From: Streptomyces longispororuber | Lineage (GTDB): Bacteria > Actinomycetota > Actinomycetes > Streptomycetales > Streptomycetaceae | NCBI RefSeq assembly: GCF_014656095.1 | Contig: NZ_BNBT01000026.1 | Coordinates: 1-64,000 of the forward strand | Direction of reading: 5' to 3' | Length of the DNA stretch: 64,000 nucleotides | Part shown: one piece after another, positions 41,680-49,318 of the stretch | Layout: each line of letters begins with the position of its first letter | Position numbering within the stretch: position 1 is the first letter of the stretch | Position numbers and translations under genes: made by a program | The notes under the pieces: generated by a model | Seen by the model: the letters and a program-made list of their open reading frames with translations, nothing else | Databases searched by the model: none | What the model was told of the DNA's origin: nothing

Positions 41680-41695
41680 GGTTGTCCGTACAACC
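41680..41695 (+). promoter_or_regulatory. Palindrome GGTTGTCCGTACAACC, possible ECF-type promoter element
   Basis: A 6-bp dyad with a four-base spacer, 59 bp upstream of the secreted-protein start. ACAACC followed 16 bases later by GGTCGA could be the -35 and -10 of an ECF sigma promoter; which sigma is unknown. Confidence 0.4.
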
Positions 41696-41753
41696 ATTCA
41701 CTCCCTCCACGGGTCGAACGCGCGACACACTGGCAACACCCGATGGGGGAGCT

Positions 41754-43361
41754 TTGAAGAAGTTCACGGCAGTGCTGGCCACGAGCCTCGTGGCCTCCTC
41801 TGCCACGCTGATCGCCGTGCCCGCGGCGCACGCGGGCGGCGGCGACTCCCGCGGCCGGACGGAGACGGTGCAGGAGGGCGGCAAGATCTACGCCTCCTAC
41901 GAGCACATGTCCTCCGGCTTCCGCCCGGAGGACGTCACGCTCAAGATCCACGAGAAGAACAAGTCCGAGGTCCTCGCCAGCGTCCGTCTCGTAGGCACCG
42001 ACAAGTGCCCCGCGACGAGCGACTGTTACGAGAGCGTCTTCCGGTCCGAGCCCGTCACCCTGCCCGCCATGGGCTCCTACGTGATCGACGTCGTGGCCAG
42101 GGAAGGACAGGCGAACGAGGTCGTCCAGCAGTCGACCGGCTACCTCAACTACGGCCTCAACCCCAGGCTGACCCTCAGCAGCGACCGCCCGTGGGCCTCC
42201 TACGACCACCGCACCGTCAAGGTGTCCGGATCGCTGGTGGCCGAGGACCCGCGCACCCACGAGGTCAAGCCGTTCACCGATGTGGGCATCTACTACCGCG
42301 CCCAGGAGACCCGTGCCCAGGGGTGGGTGTGGACGAACGACGCGGGGCGCTTCACCACCACCGAGTACTACGACGAGAACAGCCCCGCCACCACCAAGTT
42401 CGAGTACATGTTCGACGAGCAGTACGCGTCGCTGAGCCTGCCCTTCCGCAAGCAGGAACTGAAGTTCACGGTGGACGCCCCCACCGGCACGGTCACCGCC
42501 CCGTACGGCAGTGAGATCCCCGTCCGGGGCAAGCTCACCCGTGTCGCGGACGACGGCACCGAGAAGCCCCTCGCCGCGGAGGTGCGGATCGGCACCGGTT
42601 CCGGCGCCGACAGCGTCGTGACGACCGGCGAGGACGGCGTCCTGGCCACGGGGTACACCGTCGTGCAGGGCGGGCGGGTGAGTGTCCGGCCGACCGAGTC
42701 GAACTGGTTCACCGCGCCGGCCCCGCACTCCTTCACGGTGGCCGGGCCCTCCCGGACGAGCAAGCTGTCGAAGGTCAAGGGCACGGTGGACAAGTACCGC
42801 AAGGTCACCTTCACCGGCGAGCTCGGCGTCACGGAGGGCTCGTACCCGGCGGGCACCAAGGCGAAGATCTCCATCGACCGCCGCTCCTCGGGCGGGTCCT
42901 GGACGAGCACGGGCACCTTCGACGCCGCGTACGGCGCCTCCTTCAAGGCGTCCTCGCCGAAGAAGGCGGACTCCGGCGCCCGGTGGCGGCTCCGCCTCGT
43001 CAACGCGGGCGTGACCGGTACGGGCGTCACGCTGGGGCGCACGTACACGAAGATCTGGAACGACGGCGTCTCGCCCGAGGGCGTGCGCAAGGGCGCGACG
43101 CTCACCGCCAAGGGCGGCCTGATGCACAAGCCGGGCTCCACCTGGCGGCCGTACGCCGGGCACAAGGTCCGCGTCTGGTTCAAGGCCAAGGCCGCCGGTT
43201 CCGCGTGGAAGGAGCTGGGCAGCACCACGACGCTGAGCGACGGCACGTTCAGCAAGAAGTTCACCGCGAAGCAGGACGGCACCTGGCAGATGCGGTACAC
43301 GGACACGGCCTCGACCCACTACGCGGACCACGGGAGCGAGGACTACGTCGACGTCCGTTGA
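41754..43361 (+). CDS. Secreted multi-domain protein with Ig-like beta domains, function unknown
   Basis: A 535-residue secreted protein. Read from TTG at 41754 it starts with KKFTAVLATSLVASSATLIAVPAAHA, a textbook signal peptide, behind GGGGGAG (the spacing is short). The mature part is rich in Thr/Lys/Gly strands and seems to hold three or four Ig-like/bacterial Ig modules; two Cys (KCPATSDC) near the N-terminus may form a disulfide. The C-terminal repeats (WKELGSTTTLSDGTFSKKFTAKQDGTWQMRYTDTAST) resemble cell-surface or matrix proteins common in Streptomyces. No catalytic motif was found. Confidence 0.82.
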   Translation: MKKFTAVLATSLVASSATLIAVPAAHAGGGDSRGRTETVQEGGKIYASYEHMSSGFRPEDVTLKIHEKNKSEVLASVRLVGTDKCPATSDCYESVFRSEPVTLPAMGSYVIDVVAREGQANEVVQQSTGYLNYGLNPRLTLSSDRPWASYDHRTVKVSGSLVAEDPRTHEVKPFTDVGIYYRAQETRAQGWVWTNDAGRFTTTEYYDENSPATTKFEYMFDEQYASLSLPFRKQELKFTVDAPTGTVTAPYGSEIPVRGKLTRVADDGTEKPLAAEVRIGTGSGADSVVTTGEDGVLATGYTVVQGGRVSVRPTESNWFTAPAPHSFTVAGPSRTSKLSKVKGTVDKYRKVTFTGELGVTEGSYPAGTKAKISIDRRSSGGSWTSTGTFDAAYGASFKASSPKKADSGARWRLRLVNAGVTGTGVTLGRTYTKIWNDGVSPEGVRKGATLTAKGGLMHKPGSTWRPYAGHKVRVWFKAKAAGSAWKELGSTTTLSDGTFSKKFTAKQDGTWQMRYTDTASTHYADHGSEDYVDVR

Positions 43362-43401
43362 CGAGCGGTCGACGCCCGCCGGCGAGCGGCAAGCGCGTAC
43401 G

Positions 43402-43438
43402 AGGCGGCCCTTCCGGAATCCCTCCGGCGGGGCCGCCT
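43402..43438 (+). terminator. Terminator after the secreted protein gene
   Basis: AGGCGGCCC (43402-43410) pairs with GGGCCGCCT (43430-43438), a 9-bp stem about 40 bp after the stop. Confidence 0.6.
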
Positions 43439-43577
43439 TCGCCGGTTACCGCGCGGGAGCGGCGGCATCAGCGCATCCCGCGGCGGACCACCCGCAGCGG
43501 CACCGCCGCGGGCCGGGTCCCCGCCGATGGCCTCGGGGCGCTGGTGCGCGCCCGCCCTCATGTGATTGTCTGGCTCC

Positions 43578-43652
43578 ATGACCGTGCTCGTGACCCGCCG
43601 CCACGTTGACTACGGGCGTGTCACCACCACGTGTTGTCCGGCCGTGAGCTGA
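43578..43652 (+). CDS. Cysteine leader peptide upstream of metY-metX
   Basis: A 24-codon ORF: MTVLVTRRHVDYGRV followed by TTT, two adjacent Cys codons (TGT TGT) and PAVS. The core RRHVDxxRVxxxxC is the pattern of the short actinobacterial putative leader peptides found before sulfur genes. In a genome that prefers TGC, paired TGT codons are striking. It ends 154 nt before metY and is followed by the hairpin at 43689-43746. There is no good Shine-Dalgarno, so the mRNA may be nearly leaderless. Inference: ribosome stalling at Cys codons under cysteine shortage alters folding downstream and raises metYX expression. Confidence 0.75.
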   Translation: MTVLVTRRHVDYGRVTTTCCPAVS

Positions 43653-43688
43653 GTCCGCGCTCCGGTCCCGACCAGTTCCCTCCCTCCG

Positions 43689-43746
43689 CACAGGGTCAGC
43701 CGCCGCCCGCGCTCCGGGCGTGACGGACAGCCCTGTGGTTCTTTCG
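43689..43746 (+). promoter_or_regulatory. Candidate attenuator hairpin in the metY leader
   Basis: CACAGGG (43689-43695) pairs with CCCTGTG (43731-43737), enclosing an inner stem CGCCCG / CGGGCG (43704-43709, 43715-43720). The outer stem is followed by GTTCTTTCG, a pyrimidine-rich tail. Position between leader peptide and metY suits a conditional terminator. Confidence 0.6.
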
Positions 43747-43806
43747 CGCCTTCCCGCACCCCCGCACCAGGGGACGACCCCGCCTTCCGCGCAAGGGAGC
43801 ACCACC

Positions 43807-45168
43807 ATGAGCCAGCCCATCGACTCCGTCACCGCCGGCCACACCCCCGACGAGCCGCCCACCGGGCCCGACACCTCGGCCTGGTCGTTCGAGACCAAGC
43901 AGATCCATGCCGGGGCGGCGCCCGACCCGACGACCGGGGCCCGGGCGACACCGATCTACCAGACGACGTCGTTCGTCTTCCGGGACACGCAGCACGCCGC
44001 CGACCTGTTCGCACTGGCCGAGCCCGGCAACATCTACACCCGTATCCACAATCCCACCCAGGACGTCTTCGAGCAGCGCGTGGCGGCCCTGGAGGGCGGT
44101 GTCGCGGCCGTGGCGCTCTCCTCCGGCCAGGCGGCGGAGACCCTGGCGATCCTGACGCTGGCGGGTTCCGGCGACCACATCGTCTCCAGTACGTCGCTGT
44201 ACGGCGGCACGTACAACCTGTTCCGGCACACGCTGCCGAGGCTCGGCGTCACGGTGTCGTTCGTGGACGACCCGGACGACCTCGAGGCGTGGCGGGCGGC
44301 GATCCGGCCGAACACCAAGGCCCTGTTCGCGGAGACGCTGGGCAATCCCCGGGGCAACGTGCTCGATGTACGGGGGGTCGCGGACGTGGCGCACACGGCG
44401 GGGCTGCCGCTGATCGTGGACAACACGGTCCCGACCCCCTATCTGCTGCGGCCCGTCGAGCACGGCGCGGACATCGTCGTCCACTCGGCGACGAAGTTCC
44501 TCGGCGGGCACGGCACGGCCATCGCGGGCGTGGTCGTCGACGGGGGCACCTTCGACTTCGGGGCGCACGCCGAGCGGTTCCCGGACTTCACCGAGCCCGA
44601 CCCCAGCTACCACGGGCTGCGGTACTGGCCCGCGCTGGGACCGGGCGCGTTCGCCGTCAAGCTCCGCGTGCAGTTGCTGCGCGACCTCGGTCCCGCCCTC
44701 TCCCCGCACTCCGCCTTCCTGCTCCTGCAGGGCGTCGAGACACTCAGCCTGCGCATCGAGCGCCACTCCGCCAACGCCCAGGCCCTGGCCGAGTGGCTGG
44801 AGGAGCGGGACGAGGTCGCCGCCGTGCACTATCCGGGGCTCACGTCGAGCAAGTGGTACGCGGCGGGGCAAAGGTACCTGCCGAACGGTGCCGGCGCCGT
44901 GGTCTCCTTCGAGCTGCGGGACGGCGTCGAGGCGGGCAAGCGGTTCGTGGACGCCGTGGAGCTCTTCAGCCACCTCGCCAACATCGGTGACGTGCGCAGC
45001 CTCATCATCCACCCGGCGTCCACCACGCACAGCCAGCTCGACGAGGAGCAGCTCGCGGCCACCGGCACCTCCCCCGGCCTGGTGCGCCTGTCGGTCGGCA
45101 TCGAGCACCTCGCCGACCTCAAGGCCGACCTGGAGGCGGGGTTCCGCGCGGCGAAGGGCGCGTCCTGA
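43807..45168 (+). CDS. metY: O-acetylhomoserine sulfhydrylase (bifunctional O-acetylhomoserine/O-acetylserine type)
   Basis: A 453-residue PLP enzyme that makes homocysteine from O-acetylhomoserine and sulfide. The PLP lysine is Lys230 in HSATKFLGGHG; NPTQDVFEQRVAALEGG and SSGQAAETLAIL are characteristic of the family. ATG at 43807; an in-frame upstream start would run through the attenuator. Preceded by a Cys leader peptide and coupled to metX, giving direct sulfhydrylation of homoserine. Confidence 0.95.
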   Translation: MSQPIDSVTAGHTPDEPPTGPDTSAWSFETKQIHAGAAPDPTTGARATPIYQTTSFVFRDTQHAADLFALAEPGNIYTRIHNPTQDVFEQRVAALEGGVAAVALSSGQAAETLAILTLAGSGDHIVSSTSLYGGTYNLFRHTLPRLGVTVSFVDDPDDLEAWRAAIRPNTKALFAETLGNPRGNVLDVRGVADVAHTAGLPLIVDNTVPTPYLLRPVEHGADIVVHSATKFLGGHGTAIAGVVVDGGTFDFGAHAERFPDFTEPDPSYHGLRYWPALGPGAFAVKLRVQLLRDLGPALSPHSAFLLLQGVETLSLRIERHSANAQALAEWLEERDEVAAVHYPGLTSSKWYAAGQRYLPNGAGAVVSFELRDGVEAGKRFVDAVELFSHLANIGDVRSLIIHPASTTHSQLDEEQLAATGTSPGLVRLSVGIEHLADLKADLEAGFRAAKGAS

Positions 45169-46316
45169 ACACCGTCCTGACGCCGTCCGAGGTCCCCCTC
45201 CCGCCGGCCTCCGGGGCCTGGCGGGAGGGGGACCCGCCCGGGCGTCGCCAGTGGTACGAGCGTGACGCGCCGCTTCCCTTGGAGGCCGGCGGTGAACTCC
45301 CGGGCGTACGGCTCGCGTTCGAGACGTGGGGGCGGCTCGCTCCCGACCGTGCCAACGCGGTCCTCGTCCTGCACGCCCTGACCGGTGACAGCCACGTCGC
45401 CGGGCCCGCCGAGCCTGGGCACCCCACCCCGGGCTGGTGGGACGGGCTCATCGGCCCGGGGCGCGCCCTCGACACGGGCCGCTGGTTCGTCGTGGCCCCG
45501 AACGTGCTCGGCGGCTGCCAGGGCAGCACCGGGCCGGTGTCCCTCTCCCCGAGCGGACGCCGCTGGGGTGGTGGGTTTCCCCGCCTGACGCAGCGTGACC
45601 AGGTGGCCGCCGAGGCGGGCCTGGCCGACGCGCTGGGCATCGACCGCTGGGCCCTGGTCGTCGGCGGGTCGATGGGCGGGATGCGGGCGCTGGAGTGGGC
45701 CGTGTCGCACCCGGGGCGGACGCGGGCGCTCCTGCTGCTCGCGACGGCGGCCGCGGCGAGCGCCGAGCAGATCGCCTGGGCGAGCGTCCAGCTCCATGCC
45801 ATCCGCGGCGACCCGCACTGGCGCGGCGGCGACTACCACGACGCCGGCCCCGGACGCGGCCCGCACGCGGGACTCGGCCTCGCTCGTCGCCTCGCCCACG
45901 TCACCTACCGCAGCGAACGGGAGCTCCAGGTCCGCTTCGGCCGGGCGCCGCAGGGCACGGAGGACCCCTGGAGCGGCGGCCGGTACCAGGTGGAGTCCTA
46001 CCTCGACCACCACGCCGCCAAGCTCGTGCGCCGCTTCGACGCGGGCAGCTACGTCACGCTGGCGGAGGCCATGAACCGTCACGACGTCGGTCGCGGCCGA
46101 GGCGGTACGCGCGCCGCCCTGAGCCGTGTGACGGCCAGGACCCTCGTGGCGGGCGTCGACTCGGACCGCCTCTACCCGCTGTCCCAGCAGGCGGAGCTGG
46201 CGGCCGGGATACCCGGGGCGGATCGCGTGCGGGTGGTCGAGTCCCCGTACGGTCACGACGGCTTCCTCATCGAGGTGGAGCAAGTGGCCGCGCTCGTGCG
46301 GGAGCTCGTCGGCTAG
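45165..46316 (+). CDS. metX: Homoserine O-acetyltransferase
   Basis: A 383-residue alpha/beta-hydrolase-fold enzyme acetylating homoserine for MetY. Nucleophile Ser169 is in VGGSMGGM; NVLGGCQGSTGP and the terminal YGHDGFLIE (catalytic His) are diagnostic. The conserved N-terminal region (GRRQWYERDAPLPLEAGGELPGVRLAFETWG) begins well upstream of the first standard start codon (TTG 45279). The only suitable start is CTG at 45165, which overlaps the metY stop (CTGA) and has AAGGG seven bases before it. A rare CTG start with translational coupling is therefore proposed. Confidence 0.88.
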   Translation: MNTVLTPSEVPLPPASGAWREGDPPGRRQWYERDAPLPLEAGGELPGVRLAFETWGRLAPDRANAVLVLHALTGDSHVAGPAEPGHPTPGWWDGLIGPGRALDTGRWFVVAPNVLGGCQGSTGPVSLSPSGRRWGGGFPRLTQRDQVAAEAGLADALGIDRWALVVGGSMGGMRALEWAVSHPGRTRALLLLATAAAASAEQIAWASVQLHAIRGDPHWRGGDYHDAGPGRGPHAGLGLARRLAHVTYRSERELQVRFGRAPQGTEDPWSGGRYQVESYLDHHAAKLVRRFDAGSYVTLAEAMNRHDVGRGRGGTRAALSRVTARTLVAGVDSDRLYPLSQQAELAAGIPGADRVRVVESPYGHDGFLIEVEQVAALVRELVG

Positions 46317-46346
46317 ACCGTGCCCGAGACCCGCGTGGGCACGGTC
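46316..46346. terminator. Terminator between convergent metX and FMN reductase genes
   Basis: GACCGTGCCC and GGGCACGGTC form a 10-bp perfect stem with an 11-base loop directly at the metX stop. Confidence 0.78.
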
Positions 46347-46416
46347 ACGGCTCGCGGCCGGCCCGGGCGGCGGCCGCTCCGACGTCGCGGTGGGAGCCCG
46401 CGCCGCCCGTCCCCGC

Positions 46417-46974
46417 TCACCCGGCGGCCGCCAGCAGCGTCGTACGGCCGCCCAGCGCGGCCGAGAACTGGTCCGTCACCTGGGCGAGGGCCTCCGCCGA
46501 GCCGGGCGCGACGGTCAGTGTGCCGTCCTCCCCCACCGTGATGTCCTTGTCGAGCGTGAACCATCCCGGCGTGATGTGCGCGGGACCCATGGAGGCGAGG
46601 ACCGGGCGCAGGGCGTAGTCGATGGCCAGGACGTGGGCGGGGGAGCCGCCGGTGGCCAGCGGCAGGACCGTCTTGCCCGCCAGGCCGTACTGCGGGAGCA
46701 GGTCGAGCAGGGACTTCAGCAGCCCGGAGTAGGCGGCCTTGTAGACGGGGGTGCCGATCACGACTCCGTCCGCCCGCTCGAACAGGGCGGTGGCCCGGAC
46801 GATCTCCGGGTGGCCGAAGTCGGCCCCGAGCAGCGCCTCGGCGGGCAGGGTGCGGACGTCCAGAGCCGTCACCTCGTGCCCCTGCGCGACGAGCCGCGCG
46901 TCCAGGTGGCGCAGCAGCCGAGCGGTGCGGGAGGTGGCGGAGGGGCTACCGGAGACGGACAGAACAGTGGCCAT
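46417..46974 (-). CDS. ssuE: NADPH-dependent FMN reductase of the sulfonate system
   Basis: A 185-residue flavodoxin-fold reductase with the FMN phosphate loop SGSPSATSRT (8-17), IGTPVYKAAYSGLLKSLLDLLP and LPLATGGSPAHVLAIDYALRPVLASM, all SsuE/MsuE hallmarks. It would supply reduced FMN to the LLM monooxygenases encoded upstream in the same direction. Last gene of the leftward run, 111 bp after the previous gene. Confidence 0.88.
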   Translation of the reverse strand: MATVLSVSGSPSATSRTARLLRHLDARLVAQGHEVTALDVRTLPAEALLGADFGHPEIVRATALFERADGVVIGTPVYKAAYSGLLKSLLDLLPQYGLAGKTVLPLATGGSPAHVLAIDYALRPVLASMGPAHITPGWFTLDKDITVGEDGTLTVAPGSAEALAQVTDQFSAALGGRTTLLAAAG

Positions 46975-47085
46975 GGGAGGACCTCTCGGTTCGTCGTTTC
47001 GTGTGCGGGCCGTGGTCGGGCGCGGGCGGCGGGGCGGGCCGCGCCGGAGCGGCGCGTGCGGCCGGTCGGGGGGTGGTTCCGGGCG

Positions 47086-48234
47086 TCAGCCCGGCTGGAG
47101 GGCGTGTCCGCGTCGGCGCCACTCCTCCGCGAGCAGTTCGTACGAACGGACGCGGTCCGCGTGGTCGTGGGTGATCGTCGTGATGAGCAGCTCGTCGGCG
47201 CCGGTGGCCTCCTGGAGCTGTTCGAGCCGGTCGGCCACCCGGCCCGGTGCGCCCACGAACTGGGTGTCGAGGCGGTCCTGGACGAGGGCCCGGTCCTCCT
47301 CGGTCCACGGGTGGGCGCGCGCTTCCTGCGGCGTCGGGAACGCGATGGCGCCCTCGGCGGTGCGGATGCTGCGGACCCACAGGGCGTAGCCGGTGGCGAG
47401 GGTGCGGGCGGTGGCGTCGTCCTCGGCGACGACGACGTCCGCCGAGACACTGACGTACGGCTTGTCGAGGAACGCGGAAGGCCGGAAGAAGGACCGGTAG
47501 CCTTCCACCGCCTCCAGGACCGTGGCCGGGCTGACGTGGTAGTTCGCCGCGAACCGCAGACCGTTGCGGCCCGCGACGGCGGCGCTCTGACCACCGCTGC
47601 TGCCCAGGATCCACACCTGCAGGTCGGCGCCCTCCCCCGGCACGACGTGCGCCTCGACGCCCTCCGGGGAGCGGTAGGTGCCGGCGAGCAGGGCGAGGAG
47701 GTCGTCGATCTGCTCGGCGTAGTCCGGTGACTCGGCGCCCGGCAGCAGGAGCAGCCTGCGCTGGAGTGCGACGCGGGGTGAGGCGAGCAGGTGCGCGAAG
47801 GAGAAGCGGGGCGGGATCACCAGGCCGTTCGGGGTGCGGCCGTCGACGACCGGGGTCGCCGTCGGCAGCGGTGCGGCCGGCTGCTCCGGCGGGCGGCCGC
47901 CCGAGCGGCCGAGGCCCAGGTCGAAGCGGCCCGGGTGCGCCGCGTCGAGCAGGCCGAACTCCTCCACGGTGGACAGCGCCGTGCGGTGTCCGAGCTGCAC
48001 GGCGCCGGAACCGAGCCGGATGGTGGAGGTGGCGGATGCGGTCAGGGCCAGGACGACCGCCGGGGACGTGCCCGCCACGCCGGGGTTGAGGTGGTGCTCG
48101 GCGAACCAGTAGCGGGCGTATCCGAGGCGCTCGGCCCGCTGTGCGAGGTCGACGGAGTTGCGCAGGGCATCGGCCGCCGTCGCGCCGGAGGGGATCGGGA
48201 CCAGGTCGAGGACGCCGAGGGCGGTGTCAGACAC
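47086..48234 (-). CDS. LLM-class flavin monooxygenase (MsnO8/luciferase-like)
   Basis: A 382-residue luciferase-like enzyme: VLDLVPIPSGATAADALRNSVDLAQRAERLGYARYWFAEHHLNPGVAGTSPAVVLALTA near the N-terminus, RFDLGLGRSGGRPPEQ, and ADELLITTITHDHADRVRSYELLAEEW at the C-terminus. GTG start with AGGAG seven bases upstream, overlapping the previous gene by eight bases. In this operon it probably cleaves a C-S bond, using reduced flavin from SsuE; the exact substrate is unknown. Confidence 0.88.
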   Translation of the reverse strand: MSDTALGVLDLVPIPSGATAADALRNSVDLAQRAERLGYARYWFAEHHLNPGVAGTSPAVVLALTASATSTIRLGSGAVQLGHRTALSTVEEFGLLDAAHPGRFDLGLGRSGGRPPEQPAAPLPTATPVVDGRTPNGLVIPPRFSFAHLLASPRVALQRRLLLLPGAESPDYAEQIDDLLALLAGTYRSPEGVEAHVVPGEGADLQVWILGSSGGQSAAVAGRNGLRFAANYHVSPATVLEAVEGYRSFFRPSAFLDKPYVSVSADVVVAEDDATARTLATGYALWVRSIRTAEGAIAFPTPQEARAHPWTEEDRALVQDRLDTQFVGAPGRVADRLEQLQEATGADELLITTITHDHADRVRSYELLAEEWRRRGHALQPG

Positions 48235-49318
48235 GGGCGGACTCCTGGATGAGCGGGGGCGCCGGGAGCACGGGTGCCCAGGCGAACGGCGGGTCGGGGA
48301 TCTCGCGGCGCAGCACGGGGGCGACCTCGGACTGGAACAGCTCCAGGGAGGCACGGTGCCGGTCCTCCGGCAGCCCGCCGGCCTCGGCGGGCAGATGCAG
48401 CACGGTGTGGCCGAACTGTTCGTGGTAGCGGTGCACCTTGTCGACGACCTGCTGCGGGCTGCCGATCAGCGCGGAGCTGCGCTCGACGAAGTCCTCCAGC
48501 GTCTCGAAGACGACCGGCAGGCCCGCCTGTTCGAAGAAGGCCAGGTTGGCCTCGAAGACCGGCCGGTACGCGGCGAGGGCCTGCTGGGAGGTGGGGGCGA
48601 CGTGGACGCCCGCCGTGCCCGCGCCGACGGCGATCCGTGCCGGGTCGTGGCCGTGGTGCTCCCAGCGCTCGCGGTAGTGGCGGATCAGCTCGGCGTACGG
48701 CTCGATGGGGTGGGTGACGTTCGCCGAGAACAGCGGGTCGCCGTAGCGGGCGGCCAGGTCGACCGACTCCTTGCTGGTCGCGCTGCCGTGCCAGACCCGG
48801 ACCGGCCGCTGGTAGGGCCGCGGCCACACCTCGGCGTCCGTCAGCGGGGGGCGGAAGCGGGTGTCGGCGGTGACCTTGTCCTGGCGCCAGATGGTCCGGA
48901 AGACCTCGTAGCTCTCGGCGTTGCGGTCCCACTGGTCCTCGGGCGTGACGTGGAACAGGTCGCGCTGGGCGGCGCCGTTGCCCTTGCCGATGATCAGGTC
49001 GAGGCGTCCGCCCGACAGGTGGTCGAGGGTGGCGTAGTCCTCGTACGCGCGCACCGGGTCCAGCAGGCTGAGCGTCGTGACGGCCGTGAACAGGCGGATC
49101 CGCCGCGTCAGGGCGGCCACGTGGCTGAGGACGACGGTCGGGGACGAGGAGAGGAACGGCCGCTCGTGGCGCTCCCCCACGCCGAAGCCGTCGAAGCCCA
49201 GCTCCTCGGCGAGCAGCGCGCTGTCGAGCACCTCGCGGAAGCGTTCGTGGGTCGGCTTCGGCACGCCGGTGACGGGGTCCGGGCGGTGGACGATCAGGGT
49301 GATCGCGAGGAACTTCAC
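48227..49318 (-). CDS. LLM-class flavin monooxygenase
   Basis: A 363-residue luciferase-like protein (ALLAEELGFDGFGVGERHERPFLSSSPTVVLSHVAALTRRIRLFTAVTTLSLLDPVRAYEDYATLDHLSGGRLDLIIGKGN). It has the NtaA/SnaA/SsuD-superfamily flavin site. GTG start overlaps the stop of the upstream monooxygenase (GTGA). Part of the sulfur-scavenging operon. Confidence 0.87.
   Translation of the reverse strand: MKFLAITLIVHRPDPVTGVPKPTHERFREVLDSALLAEELGFDGFGVGERHERPFLSSSPTVVLSHVAALTRRIRLFTAVTTLSLLDPVRAYEDYATLDHLSGGRLDLIIGKGNGAAQRDLFHVTPEDQWDRNAESYEVFRTIWRQDKVTADTRFRPPLTDAEVWPRPYQRPVRVWHGSATSKESVDLAARYGDPLFSANVTHPIEPYAELIRHYRERWEHHGHDPARIAVGAGTAGVHVAPTSQQALAAYRPVFEANLAFFEQAGLPVVFETLEDFVERSSALIGSPQQVVDKVHRYHEQFGHTVLHLPAEAGGLPEDRHRASLELFQSEVAPVLRREIPDPPFAWAPVLPAPPLIQESARV

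Noticed and set aside
40833-43331. A minus-strand frame of 832 codons joining the methyltransferase to sequence antisense of the secreted protein gene
   Set aside because: Only the last 246 codons look like protein. The rest is the shadow of 41754-43361.
43560-43806. SAM riboswitch (SAM-I or SAM-IV) upstream of metY
   Set aside because: No conserved core such as GAG-GAT...GCAACC was found. The region is instead explained by a Cys leader peptide and hairpin.
45279-46316. metX starting at TTG 45279
   Set aside because: Conserved MetX sequence continues upstream in the same frame to the metY stop, and no ribosome site precedes this TTG.
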